A stretch of DNA of 7,260 nt from an uncultured Bacteriovoracaceae bacterium (GTDB lineage: Bacteria; Bdellovibrionota; Bacteriovoracia; Bacteriovoracales; Bacteriovoracaceae), in NCBI GenBank assembly GCA_937952395.1, contig CALFYV010000482.1:1-7260 (forward strand). Direction: 5' to 3'. The notes under the pieces were generated by a model. That model was given only the letters and a program-made list of their open reading frames with translations, did not search any database and was not told the DNA's origin. The position numbers and the translations under genes are program-made. Shown here piece after piece: positions 1-6,313 of this stretch (the stretch's first letter is position 1; each line of letters begins with the position of its first letter).

Positions 1-112
1 TTAACGATTTAAAGTATTGATTTTACTGAGGTCTAAGCACAAAGTCAGTGAGTTAGATAGGCCTAGAGTTAAAGCCTTGAAATGACGTTTTTTGCAATAA
101 TTTGAGGCAGAT

Positions 113-1579
113 TTACTTGGTCATCGTTTTTAAAAAAAGCTGTCCAATAGATTCATTATAATGAACCAGGCAGGTGATAAAAGTCTTAAGTTCCTGCTTA
201 GAAAGGCGGTTGCCGCCTACTTGTTTAATCAGTTTCGCAAACTCATCACAAACACCGATAATTTGTGCCAGAGGATGGACCATTCCTCCTTCATCCAATT
301 TGTGAAAGCCTTCTTGCTCACGAGAGCTACCATCATTCCATTTATGATGTTCAAAAATAATCTGCTTAATAACGGGATTAATTCCAGATAAACGACTAAC
401 GATTTGGGAACCTACTGCTGCATGATTATAGTAAATTTCTTTTAATTCTTTCTCTCTGGAGGACTTAATCGAATCACTTTTTAATTCTTCTTCAATTTTC
501 TCTTCTTCATAAAAAAGTAAGTCATCTTGTTCACTATAGTGAGTGCGCTTTTTCGAAAGTCCAATATCATGTAAAGTAGCTGCCAAACCTAAGACTTCGA
601 TACACTCTTGAGCCTCAAGTCCATATTCTCTACCCATAAGTCCGGCCAAGATTGAAACTCCCATCGCGTGTTCAAAACTGGCCATACTCTGTAGAAATTT
701 TTTTATGATTTTATTTTGCTCACTTAATTTATCAACTAATTTATAAACTTGGGTTGAGTAGTTTTGAGCATACTCAATATTTTTTTGATCTAATCCTTGA
801 ACCGCTAAAAATTTTAATACTTCTTGCCCATGATTGAGAGTTCGCCCAATTTTTGATTCACCTGAGACTTTATTGGATGCCAGGACTTTGTCAGCTAATT
901 TTTGACAAAACTCTACATAATGCTCTTGAACGCTTTTGCGAATATAAAGATATTCGATTCCACGTAGTTTATATTTACGCAGATTGGCCAAATCGATATC
1001 ATCCCCCGCTGCAATCAGTTTCACATATTTTTGCGCATTTAATTTTACATAAATATCAAAATAGGAATAATGACCTGTGATAAAATTTTGAACTTTGATA
1101 GGAATGAAAGCAATATCATTTTCTACAATTGGATTGTCCACTCTATCCAGCGTATCTTTTTTATCTATGGCACTCTTTTGATCAAAATTCTGCATTCCAA
1201 TTTGGATAATCTTAACCATTTCAGAAACTTCTCGCGCGCTCTTCGCCAGGCCATGTACTCCAATATCTTCTTTGGTCAAGCCTTGTGAGAGTTTATCTAG
1301 TTCATCCGTAATTAAATAGAGAGGAACGGGGATATGATTTTCATGATAAGTTTGAAGTAATGTGATAGCTTCTTTGTTGGAAATCTCAGGATTAATGAAA
1401 ATACCATTAAGATTAAACTGCTTATCTTTTAAATATTGTTGCGCCTCCTCAATGGTAGAGGCAAAGTGTAAGTGCACACCCTCTTCACCTAAAGATTCTT
1501 GAATTTCCTTGTAGAATTTTTTATCCTCAACGACCAAGAGGATCGAAGGTTTTTTTTTTTTTTTTCTATGATAAGCCAA
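113..1579 (-). CDS. Degenerate receiver + HD-GYP-like signalling protein
   Basis: A 488-residue cytoplasmic signalling protein with no membrane segment. Residues about 12-127 look like a response-regulator receiver (ILLVVED at strand 1), but the usual phospho-acceptor Asp is replaced by Asn63 in GIFINPE, so it is probably not phosphorylated in the normal way. Residues about 155-235 form a linker domain I do not recognise. Residues about 300-450 are an HD-type phosphohydrolase domain: H304, H337-D338 (LHDIG), H386, H411-H412 and a late D445. The HHxxxDG part is present (HHKWNDG), but the GYP triplet of HD-GYP cyclic-di-GMP phosphodiesterases is absent, so activity on c-di-GMP is uncertain. The start is TTG. 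An in-frame TAG at 1588-1586 rules out starts further upstream, and a GA-rich stretch (AGAGAGGG, 1605-1598) lies 18 bases away, which is long for a ribosome site. It is probably co-transcribed with the lipoprotein gene 37 bases upstream. Confidence 0.85.
   Translation of the reverse strand: MAYHRKKKKKPSILLVVEDKKFYKEIQESLGEEGVHLHFASTIEEAQQYLKDKQFNLNGIFINPEISNKEAITLLQTYHENHIPVPLYLITDELDKLSQGLTKEDIGVHGLAKSAREVSEMVKIIQIGMQNFDQKSAIDKKDTLDRVDNPIVENDIAFIPIKVQNFITGHYSYFDIYVKLNAQKYVKLIAAGDDIDLANLRKYKLRGIEYLYIRKSVQEHYVEFCQKLADKVLASNKVSGESKIGRTLNHGQEVLKFLAVQGLDQKNIEYAQNYSTQVYKLVDKLSEQNKIIKKFLQSMASFEHAMGVSILAGLMGREYGLEAQECIEVLGLAATLHDIGLSKKRTHYSEQDDLLFYEEEKIEEELKSDSIKSSREKELKEIYYNHAAVGSQIVSRLSGINPVIKQIIFEHHKWNDGSSREQEGFHKLDEGGMVHPLAQIIGVCDEFAKLIKQVGGNRLSKQELKTFITCLVHYNESIGQLFLKTMTK
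1550..1565. repeat. 16-base A/T homopolymer inside the start of a gene
   Basis: Sixteen consecutive T on the plus strand, read as A16 in the coding strand of the receiver-HD gene. It encodes the end of Arg5 and Lys6-Lys10, just before the receiver domain. A gain or loss of one base would put the whole protein out of frame. Tracts of this length are prone to replication slippage and to RNA polymerase slippage. Confidence 0.9.
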
Positions 1580-1616
1580 TAAGAACTAAAAAACCAACCC
1601 TCTCTAAAATACGAAA

Positions 1617-2300
1617 TTAATAACTAACCTTATCTAAATCTTCATCAAGAACCCAGTACTTATGGCCATTTGAATAAACTTCTGCCCAAGCTATTGCGTG
1701 CTCTTGTTCAATGTCACTTGCTTCATAGGTATGTCTAATGGCACCAGTAGTAATAACTTCTTTACCAAGTTTAAAATTGCCAATGGCCTGCTTGGCCTCT
1801 GGGAGAATTTTAAAAGCAGAATCCTTATTTAAAATTCTTTTACTCTCCACTAAGGTCTTCTTACTCCAAGCTTCGATGCTATCCTTACAGGCACCTTTCC
1901 AAAATTGAAGAATAAATTCACCTTCGTACTCTTCATCAGCTTCTAATCCATGTTTTTCAGCAAGACGAATACGACTAACTTTACTATCTTTGATTGAATC
2001 TAAATTTGAAGCATTTAAACATTCAAGGGAAGAGATGTATTCATCATAGTTAACAGTCTTGACAACTGTTACTGCAAACTTATTTTTCTCGGTAAATTCC
2101 GCTTGCAATCGACTAATCAATTCTAATTTTTCATAATCCTCTAGGTTGCTGGTATCAATATGATCCACTTCGCTTGTAGAACTACTACTTAAAGCAGATT
2201 CCGCCGAATTGCCACCGCTACTAGCGGAGATATTAACGTGATTTTTTTTATCACAGGAATTGAATGCCAAAACCAAAGCCAAAATAATAAGATTCTTCAT
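1617..2300 (-). CDS. Predicted lipoprotein, unknown function
   Basis: A 227-residue protein with a short Lys-containing N-terminus, a hydrophobic stretch (residues 4-13) and a lipobox-like AFNSC, so Cys16 is the predicted lipidated residue. Asp17 follows; in enterobacteria Asp at this position favours inner-membrane retention, but that rule may not hold here. Residues about 25-47 are a Ser/Gly/Ala-rich linker typical of lipoproteins. The rest is a charged globular domain with two cysteines, C94 and C138, that could form a disulfide. The C-terminal 45 residues (ending in YWVLDEDLDKVSY) vaguely resemble an SH3-like fold, which is speculative. I do not recognise the family. ATG start with AAAGGAT a suitable distance upstream. 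It is first in a likely two-gene transcript with the receiver-HD gene. Confidence 0.82.
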   Translation of the reverse strand: MKNLIILALVLAFNSCDKKNHVNISASSGGNSAESALSSSSTSEVDHIDTSNLEDYEKLELISRLQAEFTEKNKFAVTVVKTVNYDEYISSLECLNASNLDSIKDSKVSRIRLAEKHGLEADEEYEGEFILQFWKGACKDSIEAWSKKTLVESKRILNKDSAFKILPEAKQAIGNFKLGKEVITTGAIRHTYEASDIEQEHAIAWAEVYSNGHKYWVLDEDLDKVSY

Positions 2301-2336
2301 GCTCTATCCTTTCTTCAAAGTTTAATAAGATGAGGA

Positions 2337-2342
2337 ATTATA
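2337..2342 (-). promoter_or_regulatory. Putative -10 box for the lipoprotein gene
   Basis: A perfect TATAAT on the minus strand lies 37 bases before the lipoprotein ATG, giving a predicted leader of about 30 bases. No good -35 is seen at the usual spacing; the best is about AACACA at 16 bases. The terminator of the gene upstream ends about 60 bases before it, so a new promoter is expected here. Confidence 0.45.
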
Positions 2343-2400
2343 AGACATTTTAACGCGATGTGTTGTATTTTGTATTTATTTTGTAATTTTTATAGGTTTG

Positions 2401-2445
2401 AAAAGAAAAAATGGTTTGCTTTGAATCTAGATTCAAAGCAAACCA
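2401..2445 (-). terminator. Intrinsic terminator of the beta-propeller gene
   Basis: A perfect 34-base palindrome (2412-2445, TGGTTTGCTTTGAATCT followed by its exact reverse complement) starts 9 bases after the stop codon at 2457-2455. On the minus strand it is followed at once by TTTTTTCTTTT (2411-2401), the classical hairpin plus U-tract. The plus side lacks a T-run, so it should act only on minus-strand transcription. It separates the propeller gene from the lipoprotein gene. Confidence 0.88.
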
Positions 2446-2454
2446 ATGTTGAAA

Positions 2455-3624
2455 CTATTTAAACTTCCAAATTTTTAATGACGAATCTGAATTATAAAAA
2501 TAATTGCTACTATATCCTATTAAATACTGTTCATCGGGTGAAAAAATCATGTATCTGAGGTTCGCAAAATCGCCCTCATTTTCAAAAATCGAAGTTATAT
2601 TGTTACTGAGTAAATTCCAAAACAATGCTTTGGTCTTTTGTATTTCACCAGCATGGTGAAATACAAAAGACAAGGTTTTTTGATCCTGATGAAAACGAAG
2701 TGATTTTATATACTCTCTGTTATCCTTAAATGGATACTTACTGACCATCTTACCTGTTGTAAGATCATAGACATAAACCCCCCTTGAAAGAGGGTTATAT
2801 TAGCCATTAGAAAAAGCACTGCATGAATCATCACAAGCTACTTTTAACTGATAATAACCGCCATGAGATAGAATTCACTTCTCGACAGTAAAATTTGAAA
2901 TCAGCTGGCCTGTATAATCGAAAATCCATATCTTATTTGTACTAGAATCTAAGATAATAAGTTTTTCCTCATTACTGGTGTCGACAAGGATCCCTCGAGA
3001 ACCATTATGTCCTAGTTGTTCCCAATTAATTTCGAACAATACTTCTGCGTTAAGGTTTAAGAACACAACTCTCTTATCGTATTCTTGATACCAAAACATT
3101 GACTTATTAGGGACAAAACCAAAAGGAATATAGTTATTTTTGTATGTATGATGAAATTTAAGCTCGCCAGTTAGGCTCCTTAAACTTAGACCATTTTCTT
3201 GGCTAAAAAATAGTGCATGATCTGAGGAAGAATTTATTTTGATGTCTCTCCAATTGCCAACTTTTTTACATCCCCCAACTTCACAATAGGTATCAACAAG
3301 CCCACCAAAAATATCAAAGATAAAAACAGCATTGTTTTGTGTGAGCACAACATAATTTTGACCATCTGGTGTTAGTTTTACTTCTGGATCATTGCCAAAA
3401 AGGACAACCTCGGAAATAACTTCTAGTTTGTTATTCAGCACTGTAATGACTGAGTTCTTTCTTGAAATATCTGGGGTAACCTTAAGGATGTATTGTGAAT
3501 CTTGACTAAAAGCTAAATTACTATAATACGAAAATATGGTCTCCTTATGTATTTGCTCAAGTTGCGCAAATGATGACAATGTGACACATAAATTTAGTAA
3601 CACTACTCCCAATAAACTCTTCAT
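2455..3624 (-). pseudogene. Exported WD40-like beta-propeller gene with two in-frame stops
   Basis: A single reading frame of 390 codons interrupted by TGA (2877-2875) and TAA (2802-2800). Codons 1-249, the 24 codons between the stops and the rest are all in one frame, and the interrupted part still reads as propeller (GVYVYDLTTGKMVSKYPF just after the second stop), so there is no indel. The N-terminus is a signal peptide (residues 1-20, predicted cut after SSFA). Blade-like repeats follow: FSQDSQYIL, LTPDGQNYVVL, KIWIFDYTGQLISNF and, in the distal part, FSPDEQYLIGYSS and a closing LKIWKF. Such periplasmic or secreted propellers usually bind partners; no enzyme motif is seen. ATG start with a strong AAGGAG 6 bases upstream. 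Each stop could come from one C-to-T change (CGA to TGA, CAA to TAA). A 249-residue truncated protein could still be made; the 3' part has an in-frame ATG at 2748 but no obvious ribosome site. Confidence 0.8.
2633..2671. repeat. Perfect 18-bp inverted repeat inside the propeller frame
   Basis: GTCTTTTGTATTTCACCA (2633-2650), the loop GCA (2651-2653), then the exact reverse complement (2654-2671). It lies in the distal coding part (encoding about LSFVFHHAGEIQKTK). On the plus strand it is followed after AAGG by six T, but no plus-strand gene precedes it. It is far too long to expect by chance in coding DNA. Confidence 0.9.
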
Positions 3625-3717
3625 TCTCCTCTCCTTAGTTGAATAAAATTGTTCCTATATTGATTAAGCAATTTGAATTTATATAGCTGCGATGCATTCT
3701 CTTATAACTGTAGCTAA

Positions 3718-3747
3718 ATTTTACTTATAATTTAATTGAAATGGCAA
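3718..3747 (-). promoter_or_regulatory. Possible promoter of the propeller gene
   Basis: On the minus strand TTGCCA (3747-3742), an 18-base spacer and TAAAAT (3723-3718). It would give a leader of roughly 85 bases. The region is AT-rich and other -10-like strings lie nearer the gene, so this is a weak call. Confidence 0.25.
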
Positions 3748-3882
3748 GAAAGAAGGAGTTTTGTTGTGCAATGGAGGTCTCAAGACAGCTCAAGTGGGTC
3801 TGAGACAGTTTGAATCCATAAAACGTAAGTAGATTTACCAATAGTATTAAGTATCTAATTCCAGTAAGTTAGCCTGTTTGTC

Positions 3883-3897
3883 GTGCCAATTTGGCAC
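3883..3897. repeat. Short palindrome GTGCCAA-T-TTGGCAC
   Basis: Seven-base arms around one T. TTTG (3877-3880) and CAAA (3900-3903) extend the symmetry after a 2-base interruption. It is more GC-rich than its surroundings and has no T-tract after it, so an operator-like site is more plausible than a terminator. It lies about 50 bases upstream of the -35 of the toxin-like gene. Confidence 0.5.
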
Positions 3898-3938
3898 AGC
3901 AAATCTTCCAACTCATTGATTATACGTTAACAGAAAAA

Positions 3939-3974
3939 TAGTTAATATATTGACTTTATTTAATATATTAACTA
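3939..3974. promoter_or_regulatory. Candidate operator of the toxin-antitoxin operon
   Basis: Inverted repeat TAGTTAATATATT (3939-3951) and AATATATTAACTA (3962-3974), 13-bp arms with a 10-base spacer. Each arm is the core of a near-palindromic site: GTTAATATATTGAC (3941-3954, one mismatch) and TTAATATATTAA (3960-3971, perfect), about 18 bases centre to centre. The first overlaps the -35 and the second fills the spacer up to the -10, so bound protein would block RNA polymerase. The HTH protein encoded in the operon is the obvious candidate repressor (inference). Confidence 0.6.
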
Positions 3975-3978
3975 AAAT
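3950..3978 (+). promoter_or_regulatory. Promoter of the toxin-antitoxin operon, predicted leaderless start
   Basis: TTGACT (3950-3955), an exact 17-base spacer, and TAAAAT (3973-3978). The initiating ATG begins at 3985, seven bases after the -10, which is where transcription itself should start. No Shine-Dalgarno sequence precedes this ATG. The first gene is therefore predicted to be translated from a leaderless mRNA. Confidence 0.65.
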
Positions 3979-3984
3979 ACCGAT

Positions 3985-4341
3985 ATGAGTATTGATGGAG
4001 AAAAACCAGAGCTAATTGAAACAGTAGAAGCGCTTGGAGAATTAAAAATAGAAATTTGGGATGTGGATTTTCAGCATGCACTCGAAGGACATCCTGAAGT
4101 GACACTTGAGAGAATCCAAAAAGCTTTGAAGTCTCCAGTCAAAATAGTGGAAAGCAAACATAGTAAGAGGTCATGTTTGTTTTATAACTTGGAACTTAAA
4201 GATGATCCAATTTTTGGAGATATTTATTTTTGTGTAGTCGTTGCTGTTTTAAAAGAAGGTTCAGGAAAAATGGAAACGGCTTATGAGACAACTTATGTGA
4301 AAAAAGGAAAAGTTTTATTTGAAACTGGAGGTAAAAAATGA
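3985..4341 (+). CDS. RelE/DUF4258-like small protein, candidate toxin
   Basis: A 118-residue soluble protein. Residues about 23-112 have the pattern of small RNase-fold proteins of the RelE/BECR/DUF4258 type: a helix with HALEGHPEVTLERIQKALKSP (H31, H36, P51 are typical positions), then beta strands SCLFYNLEL and YFCVVVAVL, a conserved-looking TAYETTYV (T98-Y104), and a last strand KKGKVLF. Proteins of this kind are usually ribonuclease toxins that cut mRNA or other RNAs; activity here is inferred from this pattern and from context, not shown. H31/H36 and the TAY segment are plausible active-site residues. The first ATG after the promoter is the only reasonable start. The next gene begins within its stop codon (ATGA). 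It could alternatively be a non-toxic member of the same fold. Confidence 0.72.
   Translation: MSIDGEKPELIETVEALGELKIEIWDVDFQHALEGHPEVTLERIQKALKSPVKIVESKHSKRSCLFYNLELKDDPIFGDIYFCVVVAVLKEGSGKMETAYETTYVKKGKVLFETGGKK
4327..4332 (+). promoter_or_regulatory. Strong ribosome binding site of the antitoxin-like gene
   Basis: GGAGGT, 5 bases before the ATG at 4338 and 8 before a second in-frame ATG at 4341. It lies inside the end of the toxin-like gene and contrasts with the absence of such a site before that gene. Confidence 0.75.
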
Positions 4342-4736
4342 TGATCAAATACAATAACGATACTGGTCTAATGTACATTCACCTCTCAACTGGTGTGGCC
4401 AATATTCAAATGCCAACAACAAACGAGGAAATTTCTAAGTTTGTGGCCAAGGCCAATAAAGATCAAATTGTGGGTTATGAAATTGAAAATGCTCCTAAAA
4501 ACCTTGATTTTGTACTCTCTAGTTTAGGTCTAAGCCGTAAGCAAAAAATGGCCGTGGCCATGTGCTTTATTCGTGAGAAGAAAAAGAAAACACAAAAAGA
4601 ATTTTCAACCATCATTAATGTAAGTGAGAGTACTTATAAAAGTATTGAGAGGGCCGAGCATAATATTACCTTTGATACTTTAGATATTATCTACAATCAG
4701 TTCAAGGATGAGGAAGTTTTGCATGCTGTTTTTTAA
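4338..4736 (+). CDS. DUF2283-like plus HTH protein, candidate antitoxin and repressor
   Basis: A 132-residue two-part protein. Residues 1-52 match the DUF2283 style (IKYNNDTGLMYIHLS near the start and IVGYEIENAPK at the end), a small beta-rich fold often encoded next to DUF4258 proteins in toxin-antitoxin pairs. Residues about 80-123 form an XRE-type helix-turn-helix: TQKEFSTIINVSESTYKSIE, then NITFDTLDIIY, which follows the usual family spacing. The N-terminal part would bind and neutralise the toxin, and the HTH would bind the operator at 3939-3974 (inference). It overlaps the toxin-like gene by four bases (ATGA). The initiator may be the first or the second of two ATG codons. What is unusual is the fusion: DUF2283 proteins are often single-domain. 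Confidence 0.78.
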   Translation: MMIKYNNDTGLMYIHLSTGVANIQMPTTNEEISKFVAKANKDQIVGYEIENAPKNLDFVLSSLGLSRKQKMAVAMCFIREKKKKTQKEFSTIINVSESTYKSIERAEHNITFDTLDIIYNQFKDEEVLHAVF

Positions 4737-4894
4737 TGAACAAAATTTCAGTTCGAATTACCATTATTAAAATCGAGAGAGAACTCTACTGCAATTATCT
4801 TCGACCTGCAACAATGAAGGAGCTACAACCTACTACAAACATTCCTACAGCTAAAAAGATCAGCCTTTTCATAAAAAAATACCTCCTCAATTAA
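4736..4894 (+). CDS. Possible small protein after the antitoxin, doubtful
   Basis: A 52-codon frame whose ATG shares one base with the antitoxin stop (TAATG), an arrangement seen in translational coupling. It encodes a basic peptide beginning MNKISVRITIIKIERELYCN. Its last 72 bases run antisense to the 3' end of the FAD monooxygenase gene, no ribosome site is close (GAGGAAG lies about 20 bases upstream), and no family is recognised. It may be chance. Confidence 0.17.
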   Translation: MNKISVRITIIKIERELYCNYLRPATMKELQPTTNIPTAKKISLFIKKYLLN

Positions 4895-6313
4895 AGATTG
4901 AACTTTATCAAGAGGGACGACTTCTTGAATATATGAGTCTGGCCGAATCAAAATCGCTTGCTCCCTATACGGAGAGCAATCTGTCCAATATTCATCTTTA
5001 ACATTATCACTCAAATTGATATGAATAGAGTTTACTAAATCAGGTAAACTGAAGCTTGTTTTTTGATCTCCAAATGTCAAAAGCGTATATTTAGTGTAAT
5101 CTAAAAGAGAATAAAGACGCTTTTTATCTTTATTACAATAAACTTCAAAATGAAAGACTCGTGTACCTATAAGCCCTTCCTTTCCATAGCGAATCCCCAT
5201 CCCTGTAATGTTTCCAGCTCGCTTTTGTACTATTCCTACATAGTCCTGTGCATGAGTTCCGCTCTCTGAGTATTTTGTTGATCGTACAAGTTCACCAGAT
5301 GATTCAATTACACTTTGGGCCACAGGTTTTCGCTCGATTTCATAAGTATCCAAAAGATTTAAAGATGCTCCTTTTAAAGTCATATTTAATTTCCAGATAA
5401 GATTAAATGCGTCTGCAAGTCCAGTATTTAATCCTTGACCGCCATTTACAGAGTGGATGTGACATGAATCTCCAGCAAGAAAAATACGATCATTAAAGAA
5501 AAAACTCGAAGCAACAGACTCTTTAACTGAAAACTGTGAAAACCAAACAATTTCCTTGAATTTTAAACTATGCGGTCTCATAGCATGATTAATTTTATCA
5601 ACTGCCTCTTCTAATGAGAAATTCTTGGTATCCATTCTCACATAGAATCTATCAATTTCTCCCTCTCTTGGTATCCACGCGACATCTGAAGTGTCGGCTT
5701 GAAAGACAATTATTTCAGGAACTTTTGGGAAATCAGTTTCAATAACACCATCTATAACGGCCCATGTAATTTGAGGGCGAACAATATCAAAGGGGATTTT
5801 AAACTGTTCACGAACAAATGACCTTGAACCATCTGCACCAATAACATACTTCGATTTAATTTGTTCTCCATTAGAAAGAGTTGTAATACAGCCCTCTTTA
5901 ATAACTTCAATTTTTTCCGTTGTCGTTGAACGTAAAACTTTCGCATCGAGAAGTTTGAGTTTGGCATCTAGTAATTTCTCAATATGAGATTGACCAAGCA
6001 TTAAAAAATGCTTATGAAGGCATCCCTCTAGTTCCTCCCACCATGAAGATTGCCGGGACAAAAATTCACCATTGGCCCATACAGATGAGGTGTTACATAT
6101 TTTTCCAAGAGGATATAAATCATCAAATAAATCTACTAACTCTAGTAGTTGTAATGTCCTTGCATTAAGCGCGTCAGCGCGACCGACTTCTAAAAGAGCA
6201 TCAGATTTATCAATAGCAACAACACTTATGCCACAAATAGTTGCAAGATAAGCACACATAAGACCAACTGGCCCAGCACCGATAATAACAATATCAACTT
6301 TTTTACTTATCAT
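4823..6313 (-). CDS. Class A FAD-dependent monooxygenase of an isonitrile-type operon
   Basis: A 496-residue soluble flavoprotein hydroxylase. It has the FAD-binding GAGPVG (12-17) after strand 1, an Asp35 ending strand 2, the R45-containing GRADALNARTLQL segment, the DG motif GADGSRSFVR (159-168) that contacts FAD and NAD(P)H, and the GD motif LAGDSCHIHSVNGGQGLNTG (279-298). The C-terminal LIRPDSYI (455-462) fits the PheA/TfdB/MhpA-like branch, whose members hydroxylate aromatic rings using NAD(P)H and oxygen. By context the substrate is probably an aromatic isonitrile or its derivative (inference). It is shorter than many relatives, with a reduced C-terminal thioredoxin-like part. ATG start with TGGAG 8 bases upstream; it overlaps the stop of the oxygenase gene by four bases, so the two are translationally linked. 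No clear terminator is seen after its stop, where it converges with the plus-strand operon. Confidence 0.9.
   Translation of the reverse strand: MISKKVDIVIIGAGPVGLMCAYLATICGISVVAIDKSDALLEVGRADALNARTLQLLELVDLFDDLYPLGKICNTSSVWANGEFLSRQSSWWEELEGCLHKHFLMLGQSHIEKLLDAKLKLLDAKVLRSTTTEKIEVIKEGCITTLSNGEQIKSKYVIGADGSRSFVREQFKIPFDIVRPQITWAVIDGVIETDFPKVPEIIVFQADTSDVAWIPREGEIDRFYVRMDTKNFSLEEAVDKINHAMRPHSLKFKEIVWFSQFSVKESVASSFFFNDRIFLAGDSCHIHSVNGGQGLNTGLADAFNLIWKLNMTLKGASLNLLDTYEIERKPVAQSVIESSGELVRSTKYSESGTHAQDYVGIVQKRAGNITGMGIRYGKEGLIGTRVFHFEVYCNKDKKRLYSLLDYTKYTLLTFGDQKTSFSLPDLVNSIHINLSDNVKDEYWTDCSPYREQAILIRPDSYIQEVVPLDKVQSLIEEVFFYEKADLFSCRNVCSRL

Larger units (their letters stand above)
3625..3984. other. 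Intergenic region between divergent genes
   Basis: About 360 bases without a convincing gene between the propeller gene (leftward) and the toxin-like gene (rightward). It holds a possible leftward promoter (3718-3747), a short palindrome (3883-3897) and the rightward promoter-operator (3939-3978). An AAGGAG at 3753-3758 precedes a possible TTG-started frame of about 23 codons ending at TAG near 3833, which I do not accept as a gene. GTCTCA and TGAGAC near 3777-3805 form a weak inverted repeat. Confidence 0.6.

Noticed and set aside
204..218. GC-rich hairpin AGGCGG-TTG-CCGCCT
   Set aside because: Six-base arms inside the receiver-HD coding region with no T-tract; explained by codons for Gly-Gly-Asn-Arg.
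161..391. Open plus-strand frame of 76 codons
   Set aside because: It lies wholly antisense inside the HD domain of a well-supported gene and has no ribosome site or recognisable domain. The same applies to plus-strand frames at 853-1080 and 1070-1288.
2778..2796. Inverted repeat AACCC / GGGTT near the second in-frame stop
   Set aside because: Arms of only five bases with a long loop, and no T-run; likely chance.
3761..3833. Short TTG-started frame after AAGGAG in the intergenic region
   Set aside because: About 23 codons, no recognisable product and no supporting context beyond the ribosome-site-like string.
3883..3910. Possible sigma-54 promoter (TTGGCAC)
   Set aside because: TGGCAC occurs on both strands because of the palindrome, but the required TTGC at five-base spacing is absent on both.
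4196..4378. Minus-strand frame of 60 codons
   Set aside because: It is antisense to the toxin-antitoxin junction and its Phe/Leu-rich product reflects the Lys/Glu-rich genes on the other strand.
5752..5967. Minus-strand frame of 71 codons
   Set aside because: It is a shifted frame inside the FAD monooxygenase, which has clear family motifs across this stretch.
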